Position numbers and translations under genes: made by a program. A stretch of 64,000 nucleotides of DNA, from contig NZ_OY764544.1 of the NCBI RefSeq assembly GCF_963668475.1, forward strand, positions 1,612,001 to 1,676,000, given 5' to 3'. Positions 16,228 through 25,472 of the stretch are shown piece after piece (position 1 is the first letter of the stretch; every line of letters starts with the position of its first letter). The notes beneath the pieces were generated by a model. That model worked only from the letters and a program-made list of their open reading frames with translations. It made no database searches and was not told the origin of the DNA. Origin of the DNA: an uncultured Methanospirillum sp. (GTDB lineage: Archaea > Halobacteriota > Methanomicrobia > Methanomicrobiales > Methanospirillaceae).

Positions 16228-16821
16228 CTACCGTTTTGATTTTTCTGTCAGGTACTGATGAGCAAGTTCAATGACCTGATCAACGACCTCAATTGGGTTT
16301 TTCCCAACCAGCACAGTAACTGGCTCCTTTCCTACTGCTCCAGTCTCGTAGAAGACTTTTGGAGCAACACCACCACATGCACGTACTGCTTCAGCAACTT
16401 TCCAGGGCATTGACCCGCATTCCTTCTCCTTCACCTCTTCAGGTTCGTTGCTTCGGTCAATCACCGAGAAGGCCCATCCCTTAGAGGCGCAGTAGTCTTT
16501 GAGCCATATGGCAAACTCAGGATTGTTCATGAAGTCAATTCCGGCACGATATGAGGGATCAACTTTGGCAAGTTCGATGATGAGACGTGCCATATGACTC
16601 GATGCACCAAGCCGGGGACGGCCGGCTGCATGAGGCATTCCGTTGACTACTGTAATTCTCCCGTCAACAGCCAGTACATCATCCCTGGTTCTTGCAGACT
16701 TCCTGGCATACACAAGATTTGTCCTGACTTCAGGGATCAGAAGACCAAACTCCCTGCATTGCTCTATCTTCTCCAGTGCAAGGGAGAAGTAGCCGTATAA
16801 TTCAACCAGTTCATCAGACAC
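16228..16821 (-). CDS. ThiN-family protein (thiamine-phosphate synthase family, stand-alone)
   Basis: The protein is 197 residues from a GTG start. The ThiN signature is clear: SNLVYAR-like TNLVYARKSARTRDDVLAVD, GRITVVNGMPHAAGRPRLGA, SSHMARLIIELAKVDPSYRA and a C-terminal VLVGKNPIEVVDQVIELA. In archaea ThiN domains are often fused to ThiD and replace ThiE, or fused to an HTH and act as the regulator ThiR. Here neither partner is present, so catalytic or sensory roles are both open. It is co-directional with the PurM-fold gene 10 bp downstream. Confidence 0.8.
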   Translation of the reverse strand: MSDELVELYGYFSLALEKIEQCREFGLLIPEVRTNLVYARKSARTRDDVLAVDGRITVVNGMPHAAGRPRLGASSHMARLIIELAKVDPSYRAGIDFMNNPEFAIWLKDYCASKGWAFSVIDRSNEPEEVKEKECGSMPWKVAEAVRACGGVAPKVFYETGAVGKEPVTVLVGKNPIEVVDQVIELAHQYLTEKSKR

Positions 16822-17054
16822 GTGAATTCACTCGCGTGATTACATCGGTCAGAATCCATATTGTAAGTTTTCATACGAAGAACCAGATGAATCAAATAAT
16901 AGCCCGAAACTAATGACGCTCCGTTATGTAGCTGAAATTGTGAGAATTCATTTATTACTACAGAATGAACCTGATTCAGATCAGAAGACGAGGGATATCT
17001 GCTCGACTGAAACCGAACGATACCAGATTCAACCCTCTTTCAATTGGAGAAAAT

Positions 17055-17432
17055 ATGAATTCAAAAGTAATCATACCAGGAGCCCTTATAATCATCGCAA
17101 TCTGTGTCGGATGTTTTGCTGACCAGACAGGAGACCAGACCATCCCTGCACCTGAAAAAGTGAGTATCAGTGACCTGCTTACCGGTGCTGATAAATTCAC
17201 CGACCAGATCCTTATCTTAGAGGGGAAGATCACGTCGCAATGCGGGTCCGGCTGCTGGTTTATCATGTCAGATAAGAGCGGTGACCTCTATGTCGACCTG
17301 AAGCCGAACAACTTTGTTATCCCACCATCTATGGGAAAAAAGGTTTCAGTGACAGGCAAGGTAGTTGTAAAAGACAATGACATCGCCCTTATCGGAAGCA
17401 GCGTCGACGTTGAAGGAACACACTACTCATGA
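17055..17432 (+). CDS. Lipoprotein with OB-fold-like domain
   Basis: The protein is 125 residues from the ATG at 17055, chosen because GGAG lies just upstream and because it starts a signal sequence (MNSKVIIPGALIIIAICVGC). The lipobox is ICVGC, so the mature protein is probably lipid-anchored outside the cell. The mature part (VSISDLLTGADKFTDQILIL, EGKITSQCGSGCWFIMSDK, KKVSVTGKVVVKDNDIALIG) looks like a small OB-fold of the tRNA_anti/bOB type, with a CGSGC motif. Its stop overlaps the permease start (ATGA), tying it to the ABC cassette. It could be a substrate-capture or accessory subunit. Confidence 0.75.
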   Translation: MNSKVIIPGALIIIAICVGCFADQTGDQTIPAPEKVSISDLLTGADKFTDQILILEGKITSQCGSGCWFIMSDKSGDLYVDLKPNNFVIPPSMGKKVSVTGKVVVKDNDIALIGSSVDVEGTHYS

Positions 17433-18598
17433 ACTTCTGGTCACTGGCAGTAAAAAACCTCAGGAGGAGGAGGGTGAGAACTCTTCTCACCATCATAGGA
17501 GTTGCTATTGCTATTGCTGTCCTTTACTCCCTGTTATCGTTTAATGCAGGATATGAGAGACAACTTTCAGGTGAGATGAACAGCCTTGGCGTAAGTCTTC
17601 TTGCAGTTCCAAAAGGATGCCCGTATGAGGCTGCAAGTCTTGTCATGCATGGCGGAGTAATTCCGAAGTACCTGAATGAATCAAACCTGCAGACTATCAG
17701 GAGTACTACCGGGGTTGAGATAGCAACGCCGATGCTCCTGCAGCAGTTTACCAATAACGGAACATCTCACGTGGTGTACGGGATCGAGAGCGCCGAGATG
17801 CAGAAGATCAAACCCTGGTGGAAAGTTCAGGGGAGATTTTTTACAGATGATGAAAAGAACGTCATGGTAATCGGATCCGCACTTGCAGAACTTGATGGTG
17901 CAAAAGTTGGAGATACAATCCCGATAGGGCAGGCAAAAGAGCATTTTTCCATCGTAGGAATTCTTGAGCAAACCGGAGGGCAGGATGACCAGTCGCATTT
18001 CCTTCCAATAGATGAGGCGCAGCGTATCTTCAAAAAGGAGGGGAGGATCAATACCATTGCTGTTCTCGTGAAGGATCCAAAAGAGGTTGCTTCTGTATCT
18101 GATGAGATAGAGAAGATTCCTGATACGCAGGTTGTCACGATGTCACAGATATCAGGAACCATCATGAATCTGGTTGGATCTGCACGAACACTCCTCTTCT
18201 CTCTGATTGCGGTCGCAATTGTGATCAGTGCATTTGGGATCATGAATACACTCCTGATGTCAGTACATGAGCGTTCTCGCGAGTTCGGGATGATGAAGGC
18301 TATCGGGGCATCTGGAACAGATATCGGGATCATGATCATGATAGAGACGATCCTGGTTACAACTGCAGGTGGAATCCTGGGGATGTTCGGATCATTTGTC
18401 GGAGCAGGAATGATCGAGAAGTTTGTCAGATCAAATATTCCCTACGCTCCGGCAGGAAGTCTCATCGCCATAGAACCAGTTTTGATTGGAGAATGTCTGT
18501 TGTTTTCTGTCATATTAGGCCTGATATGTGGATTATACCCGGCTATCCGGTCATCACGACTCAGTCCCATGGAAGCCATCAGGAGTGAATTTGAATGA
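17429..18598 (+). CDS. ABC transporter permease, MacB/FtsX type
   Basis: The protein is 389 residues with the MacB layout: one N-terminal membrane helix (TLLTIIGVAIAIAVLYSLLSF), a large extracytoplasmic MacB_PCD domain (about 45-255), and three C-terminal helices in an FtsX domain (SLIAVAIVISAFGIMNTLLM, and so on), including the HERSREFGMMKAIGASG loop. Such permeases act as mechanotransmission exporters of lipoproteins, peptides or antibiotics. The gene is sandwiched with 4-bp overlaps between a lipoprotein gene and its ATPase. Confidence 0.92.
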   Translation: MNFWSLAVKNLRRRRVRTLLTIIGVAIAIAVLYSLLSFNAGYERQLSGEMNSLGVSLLAVPKGCPYEAASLVMHGGVIPKYLNESNLQTIRSTTGVEIATPMLLQQFTNNGTSHVVYGIESAEMQKIKPWWKVQGRFFTDDEKNVMVIGSALAELDGAKVGDTIPIGQAKEHFSIVGILEQTGGQDDQSHFLPIDEAQRIFKKEGRINTIAVLVKDPKEVASVSDEIEKIPDTQVVTMSQISGTIMNLVGSARTLLFSLIAVAIVISAFGIMNTLLMSVHERSREFGMMKAIGASGTDIGIMIMIETILVTTAGGILGMFGSFVGAGMIEKFVRSNIPYAPAGSLIAIEPVLIGECLLFSVILGLICGLYPAIRSSRLSPMEAIRSEFE

Positions 18599-19284
18599 AC
18601 CTGATTGAAGCCCGGGATCTCTCCATAGTATACCATCGGGGAAGTGAAGAGATTCATGCCCTCAACGGGGTGAGTATATCAATACAAGCAGGAGAATTTG
18701 TCTCTATCGTGGGTCCTTCAGGATCAGGAAAGACCGGGCTCATGAACATCCTTGGACTTCTGGATGCTCCATCCGGTGGGACCGTGATGATAGATGGAAC
18801 TGACGTAACAAGACTCAAAGAGAGAGAGAGGGTCATCATACGAAGAGATAGCATTGGATTCGTCTTTCAGCAATTCTTCCTTATTCCTACAATGACAGCC
18901 AGGGAAAACCTTGAACTTCCCCTGCTCTTCAGCAGGAAAAAACCGGATCCTGAGAAGACCGAGACAATCCTGGAGATGCTTGGTCTTGCTCACCGTGGGG
19001 ATCACCTCCCACATCAGCTCTCAGGTGGGGAGATGCAGCGTGTTGCCATCGGAAGGGCCCTGATGAATGATCCAAAAATTATTCTGGCTGATGAGCCGAC
19101 CGGTAATCTCGATTCAGCAAGTTCAGAAAAGATCTTTGATCTTTTCAGAAAACTCAGAGAAATGGGGCTCACCCTCATCGTTGTGACCCATAACACCGAA
19201 CTGGCAAACCGGGCTGACCGGGTATTTACGATCCGTGACGGGATGCTTACCGGAACAGAACCGGTATGCTCTCCCTGTGCCTGA
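18595..19284 (+). CDS. ABC transporter ATP-binding protein, MacB/LolD type
   Basis: The protein is 229 residues. Walker A is GPSGSGKTGLMN (about 40-51), the signature motif is LSGGEMQRVAIGRAL, and Walker B is IILADEPTGNLD followed by the H-loop VVTHNTE. It is the ATPase partner of the upstream permease, with which it overlaps by 4 bp. The ATPase ends with a Cys-containing tail (EPVCSPCA). A T6 stretch about 14 bp after the stop may end the transcript. Confidence 0.95.
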   Translation: MNLIEARDLSIVYHRGSEEIHALNGVSISIQAGEFVSIVGPSGSGKTGLMNILGLLDAPSGGTVMIDGTDVTRLKERERVIIRRDSIGFVFQQFFLIPTMTARENLELPLLFSRKKPDPEKTETILEMLGLAHRGDHLPHQLSGGEMQRVAIGRALMNDPKIILADEPTGNLDSASSEKIFDLFRKLREMGLTLIVVTHNTELANRADRVFTIRDGMLTGTEPVCSPCA

Positions 19285-19461
19285 TATCCTTGAAAACCCT
19301 TTTTTGAAGCCCTGAAGTGGTAGAATTCATAAAACCACAGTTCCTGGGAGATAGAGTTAATCGCCTCGCTCGATATCTCATGCAAGCGTGACCGAATGGG
19401 TACGTACCAGGTACAGATCAGAAATACATTCAATTCTGTGATCCGGCTCTTATTTCAGAAT

Positions 19462-19746
19462 TCACACAGGTGTGTCAAAGACAGATTCCAGGAACTGGTG
19501 AACTTTTTCGGAATTTTCTTTCCGGTTCGTGATATAGATTATGGTATCCCCAACCATTCCCTTCATTGAGAAGAGATCACAGGAGAAGGTAAAGAGAGTA
19601 TTTGTTCCGAGTTGTTTGATTGAAAGATCGCCGTCAGCCCGAACAAACTGAAGAAAGGCATCATCGACCGGGAGATCAAAGGTGTATTCAGTTACGATTG
19701 CACCGTCCGTACACTTTGATGAGAACTGTGATTTGATGATCTTCAT
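19462..19746 (-). CDS. Small protein of unknown function coupled to a cysteine desulfurase-like gene
   Basis: The 94-residue soluble protein is not recognised. It has an alternating beta/alpha pattern: MKIIKSQFSSKCTDGAIVTE, then LFTFSCDLFSMKGMVGDTII, and ends in a helical KVHQFLESVF segment. Two cysteines are present. Its start overlaps the stop of the class V aminotransferase (ATGA), so it is translated with it. A role as a sulfur acceptor or partner of that enzyme is possible from the coupling, but no motif proves it. Confidence 0.7.
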   Translation of the reverse strand: MKIIKSQFSSKCTDGAIVTEYTFDLPVDDAFLQFVRADGDLSIKQLGTNTLFTFSCDLFSMKGMVGDTIIYITNRKENSEKVHQFLESVFDTPV

Positions 19747-20894
19747 GCCGCCAGTTCCTCAATAATATCAGCCACGATCCTGCACTGTTCCATGGTATTC
19801 AGGTACGACATGCTCATCCTGACACAGCCTGCCCCACCAGTAAGTTTTTTGTGAATCCACGGGGCACAATGAAGACCGGTCCGGGTGACGATATGATATT
19901 TTCTTCCAAGAATCAAGCCGATATCTTCTGGATCCACGTCAGAGAGATTGAACGAAATGATCGGTGTATCCGGATTTGGTGCATACAGTATCAGCGAATC
20001 AAGGTGTGACATACGTTCTGAGAGATACCCGGACATTGAACTGAGATGAGAGGTTATCGTATCAAAACCGATATCAGACAGGTACCGCAGCCCGGCTGTC
20101 AGTGCAGCAATGCCCGGAAAGTTCGGAGTTCCAGCTTCAAAGCGTACCGGCATCTCCCCGGGGTGATCAGGGGAAGCAGAGTCGAACCCGGTACCCCCCT
20201 GTATTAGTGGGAGGACAGGTTCAGGAGTTCTGAGGAAAAATCCTCCAATGCCGGGAGTTCCGAACAGGTATTTATGCCCGGTAAAGACAAAAGCGTCAGC
20301 AGATGTTTCAGAGAGACTGATTGGAATCTGTCCGGCAGTCTGTGATCCGTCAAAGACCGAAAAAACCCCTTCATCATGAAGGACACGGCTTATTTCCCTG
20401 ATATCCTGCACTGCCCCGGTTACGTTGCTGCCATGATTGATAACGCCAAGTCTGGTTTCCGGAGTAATGGCTTCAACGATTGAATCAGGATGAATATGCC
20501 CACCTGAATCTGCCGGCACGATGGTGAGTGAGATTTTTCCCGCCTTTTTAAGGGACAGAAGCGGGCGGATCACAGAGTTGTGTTCAAGTTCGGTTGTGAT
20601 CACATGAAACGGGGAGGCATGGGATGCAGCAAACCCGTGAATAAGGATATTGAGCGAATCTGTCGCATTTGAGGTGAAGACATACTCACCCGGTTCATTT
20701 GTATGAAAAAAAGAAGCAAGTGCCTCTCTTCCTTCATCAGGATAAGAGACCTGACCTTCCAGTGTCGTTCTCCCGGATTCAAGATAAGGAAGACGGGCTG
20801 CCTCTGATACAACATCCAGTACACATGCCGGTTTTGGCCAGGTACTGGCAGCATTATTCAGGTAGATAAGATCCCGAAGATTCGCCTGCTGCAC
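19743..20894 (-). CDS. Class V aminotransferase, cysteine desulfurase-like
   Basis: The protein is 383 residues from a GTG at 20894. That start follows GGAG and clears the upstream moaE stop, while a TTG 48 bp earlier would overlap moaE. The fold type I PLP signature includes YLNNAASTWPKP at the N-terminus, TSNATDSLNILIHGF, HGSNVTGAVQDI, and the PLP lysine in FVFTGHKYLFGTPGIGG. A conserved cysteine lies in TGLHCAPWIHKKL, the usual place of the persulfide cysteine in this group. It is likely to release sulfur from cysteine for molybdopterin or tRNA thiolation. Gene order with MoaE and an E1-like enzyme supports sulfur delivery. Confidence 0.88.
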   Translation of the reverse strand: MQQANLRDLIYLNNAASTWPKPACVLDVVSEAARLPYLESGRTTLEGQVSYPDEGREALASFFHTNEPGEYVFTSNATDSLNILIHGFAASHASPFHVITTELEHNSVIRPLLSLKKAGKISLTIVPADSGGHIHPDSIVEAITPETRLGVINHGSNVTGAVQDIREISRVLHDEGVFSVFDGSQTAGQIPISLSETSADAFVFTGHKYLFGTPGIGGFFLRTPEPVLPLIQGGTGFDSASPDHPGEMPVRFEAGTPNFPGIAALTAGLRYLSDIGFDTITSHLSSMSGYLSERMSHLDSLILYAPNPDTPIISFNLSDVDPEDIGLILGRKYHIVTRTGLHCAPWIHKKLTGGAGCVRMSMSYLNTMEQCRIVADIIEELAA

Positions 20895-20901
20895 GATGAA
20901 A

Positions 20902-21300
20902 TTACTCTCCTGCACCCGGTACCCAGCGTACCTTGTCACCAAAGAGTTCTGCTTTCCAGATCGGAACCCGGACCTTCAGTTCATCGATAAGATACCGTGA
21001 TGCTGCATATGCAACATCGCGATGGCCGGATGCAACCGTGATGAGCACGATCACTTCACCGACTTTCATCGGCCCGTACCGGTGAATAACCTGGACACGA
21101 GTAAGATCCCACTTCTCTTCAGCCTCTGAAATTATCTTCTGGATCTCTTTTTCAGCCTCTTCCTTATCGGTCTCGAGTCGCAGGACGTCCATCCCGTCAT
21201 TCCTCACTGTACCTGCAAAGATGAGAACAGCCCCTGTTTCAGGCCCGATATCCTCAAAAACCTGCGTCAGATCGATGGGGTCTTCCTGTAGACGGTACAT
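20902..21300 (-). CDS. moaE: Molybdopterin synthase catalytic subunit MoaE
   Basis: The protein is 132 residues. Family motifs are VLIFAGTVRNDG (about 27), VIHRYGPMKVGEVIVLITVA and the C-terminal RVPIWKAELFGD with the active-site lysine. With a thiocarboxylated MoaD it converts precursor Z (cPMP) to molybdopterin, needed for formylmethanofuran dehydrogenase. MoaD-like proteins are encoded elsewhere in the window (54416 and 62887). It lies 7 bp upstream of the cysteine desulfurase-like start and 66 bp downstream of the E1-like gene. Confidence 0.93.
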   Translation of the reverse strand: MYRLQEDPIDLTQVFEDIGPETGAVLIFAGTVRNDGMDVLRLETDKEEAEKEIQKIISEAEEKWDLTRVQVIHRYGPMKVGEVIVLITVASGHRDVAYAASRYLIDELKVRVPIWKAELFGDKVRWVPGAGE

Positions 21301-21366
21301 ACTCTCTATCCTATACTATTGGGATCTGTTCCTATAATGGATCTATCCTGCAGATGCGGTGAAGAT

Positions 21367-22167
21367 TCAGCTAAAATGATTACCATGGATCTCTTGGCTG
21401 GATCGATCAGACGATTCAGATCGTTTACATACCGGGCAGAAAGGGTCTCTTCTGACCTTGAGATTATCGACAGTTCCCTGTTCCCCATCCCAGAGAACAA
21501 GTCTGCCTGCCTGAACTCTGCCTGTTCCGGTGATCAGTTTGATCACTTCGTTCGCTTCCATAAGCCCGATGATGCCCGCCGTTACCCCCAGTACCGGAAC
21601 GACCGGATATCGTATGGGACGATGAACAAGACACTGCAGGCAGGCGGTCTCATCGGGCATTATCACCATCATCTGGCCTTTAAGTCCATGAACAGCCCCA
21701 TGAACAAACGGGATCTTGAATCTGACCGAATATGAATTAAGAATCAGACGAGTCTCCATTGAGTCAACAGCATCGACGATGATATCAGCGCCTTTTGCAA
21801 GAACAGGAAGAGACTCAGAGGTAATAGAATCATGAATGGCGTGGATGGATATTTCAGGATTGAGACATCGAAGTTTCTCCTCTCCTGACCTCACCTTTGT
21901 TCTCCCGATATCAGCAGACCAGTGCAGAAACTGGCGGTTCAGGTTGGACAAGACCACAGTATCCTGATCAACCAGAGTCAGTGTTCCGACTCCAGCAGCT
22001 GCAAGATACAGGGCAATCGGGGAGCCGAGACCACCACAGCCGGCTATGAATACATGGCTTTTTTTGAGAGACTCCTGGCCTTCTGAACCAAATATCAGGA
22101 TCTGACGAAGGTATCGTTCCTTCTCATCCTTTGACAAACCAACGGATGACAGATCAGGTGACTCCAT
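21367..22167 (-). CDS. E1-like adenylyltransferase (ThiF/MoeB/HesA family), copy 1
   Basis: The protein is 266 residues. It has the nucleotide-binding FIAGCGGLGSPIALYLAAAG, the ThiF-type VVLSNLNRQFLHW, and two zinc-ligand pairs (CLQC in the middle and CPVC near the C-terminus). Such enzymes adenylate the C-terminal Gly-Gly of ThiS, MoaD or SAMP proteins. Genes for MoaE and a cysteine desulfurase-like enzyme follow on the same strand, pointing to molybdopterin or a related sulfur transfer. It is about 30 residues longer than copy 2 at 54779 and ends in a charged tail. Confidence 0.92.
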   Translation of the reverse strand: MESPDLSSVGLSKDEKERYLRQILIFGSEGQESLKKSHVFIAGCGGLGSPIALYLAAAGVGTLTLVDQDTVVLSNLNRQFLHWSADIGRTKVRSGEEKLRCLNPEISIHAIHDSITSESLPVLAKGADIIVDAVDSMETRLILNSYSVRFKIPFVHGAVHGLKGQMMVIMPDETACLQCLVHRPIRYPVVPVLGVTAGIIGLMEANEVIKLITGTGRVQAGRLVLWDGEQGTVDNLKVRRDPFCPVCKRSESSDRSSQEIHGNHFS

Positions 22168-22779
22168 AATGATGATACACAGCGAAATGATTCACGATAC
22201 ATGAGATAATCATCAATCTTCAGAAGATATGAGTAGGAACAGAGGAGGCCATGGCCCCCCATATGGCAATGACATTTACGAAGCGGACATCACAGGTTTA
22301 TTGTACAGAGATCGGTATCAGGCTGCTACCATTACACATGGCATGTGAATATCGCATCTGCCAACAGTAATTGCCTCGCCTGAGTTCCCTGGGATATGGG
22401 ATCTCATACACTGATCCTGCCCCGTATCCCGGGATATGTTCTCCATCCTCTGACTGAGAGGCCAGAGTTCCTGCTTTTTTATGAGGATTCATTTCTACCT
22501 CGTGTCCACCATGTGAACATACAATAGTCATTCTTCAGACACATAGCACCACCAGTAGCGGCAGATCTTACCTGACACAGATCTGCCCGTTGGCACGTTG
22601 ATGTATCCATATCGGGAATTATCCAACATGATCGTTATCAGCAGGCTGACTGAGTATATCACGTAAAAATGCAGATATTGGAGTTATTTCAAACCTGTCG
22701 TCCACGGTTTGTATCAAACAGAAGTGCCAATATCGCCAGGGAAAAAAGAACCTGATGAACCACCGTTCAGATGGTTCTA
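22168..22779. other. Intergenic region with one doubtful small ORF
   Basis: The only reading frame of note is on the minus strand at 22298-22531 (77 codons). It has several His and Cys residues (CSHGGHEV near the N-terminus, CWQMRYSHAMC near the C-terminus), which could bind metal, but no ribosome site and no family, so it is not called as a gene. Nothing else is supported. Confidence 0.4.
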
Positions 22780-23238
22780 CTACTCATAATAATCTTCATC
22801 TGAGTAATCCGGATTACTATTGAGCAGATCCTGTATGTCAGCCGGAGTATATTGTCCCAGATCCTTGATCGTCCCGGGAACCCAGTCGATATCATCGCAG
22901 GACAACACCCATTTTCCCTCCCCTTTGTATGCATACAGATACAGGTAATGCTTGTATCCTTTGTGTTGTGGTGCGATTATGTAGTCGGTGTTGCCATCTG
23001 CCTTGGAGGAGTACCAGGTTTCACCCCAGGTATCCCAGACGTACAGATTATAATCAGCGCCATCAGGCATGTCGACATCGTACTCGATGTCCTTATTTGA
23101 ATTCGTGTTTATGGTCGTAGTCCACAGATGCTGATTGAAGGTGTAACCATAGATACTGTCAGCGATAGCGGGGCTTATCCCTCCTACCAACATGATACAT
23201 ACTATGACCATTCCAACGATGCGCCATATCTGAATCAT
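22780..23238 (-). CDS. Secreted protein, unknown function
   Basis: The protein is 152 residues from the ATG at 23238, which follows GGAGG. The signal peptide is RIVGMVIVCIMLVGGISPAIA with cleavage near IADS. The mature part has beta-rich, aromatic sequence (TFNQHLWTTTIN, YNLYVWDTWGETWYSSKADG, YKHYLYLYAYKGEGKWVLSC) resembling a pre-peptidase C-like or extracellular beta-sandwich domain (DADYNLYVW pattern). It ends with an acidic tail (DYSDEDYYE). It may be a cell-surface protein. The function is not known. Confidence 0.65.
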   Translation of the reverse strand: MIQIWRIVGMVIVCIMLVGGISPAIADSIYGYTFNQHLWTTTINTNSNKDIEYDVDMPDGADYNLYVWDTWGETWYSSKADGNTDYIIAPQHKGYKHYLYLYAYKGEGKWVLSCDDIDWVPGTIKDLGQYTPADIQDLLNSNPDYSDEDYYE

Positions 23239-23511
23239 GATTCCTCCCTGTGCGGTGAACACGCACGTGATGCTTACATATCACTGGAGGATGATAATGA
23301 TATCGCCAGAGGATTGCCAACTCTTCCCCTGGATTTTCAAAGCCTGATACAATCAGAAATCATTGCGATTTATGCCCATTACGTCGACATTGCCTCATTC
23401 CCATACCTTTTAATCACGAAGGGAGAAGATGTATTCAACTTGAATCCCGGCAGGGTTGATGACAGACATCTGCCTGACAAGAGATTCTGATTATATCTGA
23501 ACGGAACTTGT

Positions 23512-24609
23512 ATGAAGACTGATATTTGGTTAGTTAGATATTCTGAAATATTTCTAAAGAGCGAACCGGTCAGGAGATCATGGGAGGATATCCTGATCCG
23601 CTCACTGGCAGGCAGGCTGCCTGACTGTTCTGTGACCAGAGAGCGGGGACGGATATGGATATCAGGCCCCGTTGATCCTGACCAGCTCAGATACACATTC
23701 GGTGTCCACTCCTTCTCACCATGTAAAAAAGCATCCCTTTCTGACATAAAAGAGGAGACAGCAAGGTATGCTGCAGAGACGGGCATCGGCAAGGCATCTA
23801 CGTTTGCACTCAGAGTCCACCGGACCGGTGAGCACCCCTTCACCTCTCAGGAGCTGGCACGGGATCTCGGAGATTATTTGAGGAGTTTTCACCCTGAACT
23901 ACGTGCAGATCTCAAAAATCCGGAGTACGAACTGTATATTGAAGTCAGGGAACAGAACTGTTACTTTTACACTGAAATATTCCCGGGTCCGGGAGGGGTG
24001 CCCCCCGGTGCATCAGGAACCCTTGTTGCCCTTCACTCAGGTGGTATCGACTCACCGGTTGCAATGTACATGATGATGAAACGGGGATGTAAAATAATCC
24101 CGGTGTACATCAAGATTGCTCCGTTTCATGATGACAGTTCAGAAGAGAGGGCACGTCTCATTGTCGAGCATCTCAAGAGGTATCAGCCAGATCTCTCTCT
24201 CCATGTGATCGATGACGGTCAGGTGTATGCAAACCGGATGCAACTCAAAAAGAAGGGAATTGAGAAGTATGCCTGTGTCCTCTGTAAACGGCACCTCTAC
24301 CGGATTGCTGAGGACATCGCCCGAAAATCAGGGGCGAAGGGGATCGTTACCGGTGAATCCCTGGCCCAGGTTGCATCCCAGACACTTGACAACCTCTTTG
24401 TCCTTGATGATGCAGTAGATGTGCCGGTGTATCGTCCGCTCATCGGGTATGATAAAGAGGAGACGATCATCATGGCACGAAAGATCGGGACATTCGATCT
24501 CTCGATCATGCAGGTCCCGTCCTGCTGCTGTGCCATCCCGTTCAAACCTGCAACAACATCAGAGCGGGAAAGAGTACAAGAGATAGAAGATACCCTGTAC
24601 AGCGAGTAA
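23512..24609 (+). CDS. thiI: tRNA 4-thiouridine synthase (ThiI)
   Basis: The protein is 365 residues. A ferredoxin-like N-terminus and THUMP domain (about 1-165) are followed by a PP-loop ATP pyrophosphatase domain with SGGIDS at residues 176-181. No rhodanese domain is present, as in archaea. The C-terminal CCC cluster (PSCCCAIPFKPATT, near residue 341) could carry persulfide. It makes s4U8 in tRNA, and in some organisms serves thiazole synthesis. The larE gene follows 51 bp later, so two PP-loop sulfur enzymes are adjacent. Confidence 0.94.
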   Translation: MKTDIWLVRYSEIFLKSEPVRRSWEDILIRSLAGRLPDCSVTRERGRIWISGPVDPDQLRYTFGVHSFSPCKKASLSDIKEETARYAAETGIGKASTFALRVHRTGEHPFTSQELARDLGDYLRSFHPELRADLKNPEYELYIEVREQNCYFYTEIFPGPGGVPPGASGTLVALHSGGIDSPVAMYMMMKRGCKIIPVYIKIAPFHDDSSEERARLIVEHLKRYQPDLSLHVIDDGQVYANRMQLKKKGIEKYACVLCKRHLYRIAEDIARKSGAKGIVTGESLAQVASQTLDNLFVLDDAVDVPVYRPLIGYDKEETIIMARKIGTFDLSIMQVPSCCCAIPFKPATTSERERVQEIEDTLYSE

Positions 24610-24660
24610 GACTTCTTTAGATAACTCTCCAGATAGGATATCCTGCAGGAACAAAAACCC

Positions 24661-25464
24661 ATGGATCTTACAACAAAACTCTCCAGACTCGAAGGGATAC
24701 TCAAAGAACATGCACCGATCCTGATCGCATACTCAGGAGGAGTGGATAGTTCACTCCTGGCTGCACTGTCCCTGGAGACACTCGGCACAAAAAACGCCCG
24801 CTGTGTCCTTGTAGATGGACCTGAAGTCCCACGCAGAGGGATTGCAGAAGCAATATCTACCGCTACAGCACTCGGTTTGAACCTTGAGATAATCAAGGGT
24901 GAATCACTTTCAAAAGACCTGAAACAGATCAATCCGTCAGACCGGTGCAGACACTGCAAGATAGGCACATACCAGACTCTTGCAGAAGCAGCCGGGCGAT
25001 ATGGAAGTAATTCAATCGCTGACGGAGCAAACATCTCTGATCTGGGAGAACATCGTCCCGGAATCGATGCCTTCAGCTCATGCGGCGTGATTCATCCGTT
25101 CATTATGGCAGAGATCACAAAACAGGATATCAGGGAGATCGCACGACAGAAAGGACTCCCGTTCTGGGACAAGCCATCTTCTGCATGCCTGTACTCCCGT
25201 ATCCCGTATGGCGACGAGATAACAGATAAAAAACTGCAGATGATCGAGGAGAGTGAAGAAGTGTTGAAGGGCTTCGGATTCACCCAGGTCAGAGTACGCC
25301 ATCATGGAAATATCGCACGGATCGAACTGCTGCCTGATGATATGATCAAATTCATGGCCCTGAAAACAGAGATCGAGCAGAAAATTCGGGATATCGGATT
25401 CTCGTATGTCACACTCGACCTTCGGGGATACCGCTCAGGAAGCATGGACGAAGTGCTGCCATAA
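24661..25464 (+). CDS. larE: ATP-dependent sacrificial sulfur transferase (LarE family)
   Basis: The protein is 267 residues. The PP-loop motif is SGGVDS at 25-30. The sulfur-donating cysteine of LarE (Cys176 in Lactobacillus plantarum) falls at exactly Cys176 here, in SSACLYSRIPYG. Further cysteines lie at CRHC near residue 96. In lactobacilli LarE turns its own cysteine to dehydroalanine to build the nickel-pincer cofactor of lactate racemase. Other members may use a cluster-bound sulfur. No larB, larC or larA is in the window, so the product here is open. Confidence 0.9.
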   Translation: MDLTTKLSRLEGILKEHAPILIAYSGGVDSSLLAALSLETLGTKNARCVLVDGPEVPRRGIAEAISTATALGLNLEIIKGESLSKDLKQINPSDRCRHCKIGTYQTLAEAAGRYGSNSIADGANISDLGEHRPGIDAFSSCGVIHPFIMAEITKQDIREIARQKGLPFWDKPSSACLYSRIPYGDEITDKKLQMIEESEEVLKGFGFTQVRVRHHGNIARIELLPDDMIKFMALKTEIEQKIRDIGFSYVTLDLRGYRSGSMDEVLP

Positions 25465-25472
25465 CGTGATAT

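Noticed and set aside
20895..20942. An upstream TTG start for the class V aminotransferase
   Set aside because: It would overlap the moaE coding end. The GTG at 20894 has GGAG upstream and fits the family N-terminus.
23983..24030. A GC-rich string in thiI as a further copy of the palindromic repeat
   Set aside because: Only a short G/C run agrees. The A-rich start and the T-rich end of the repeat are missing.
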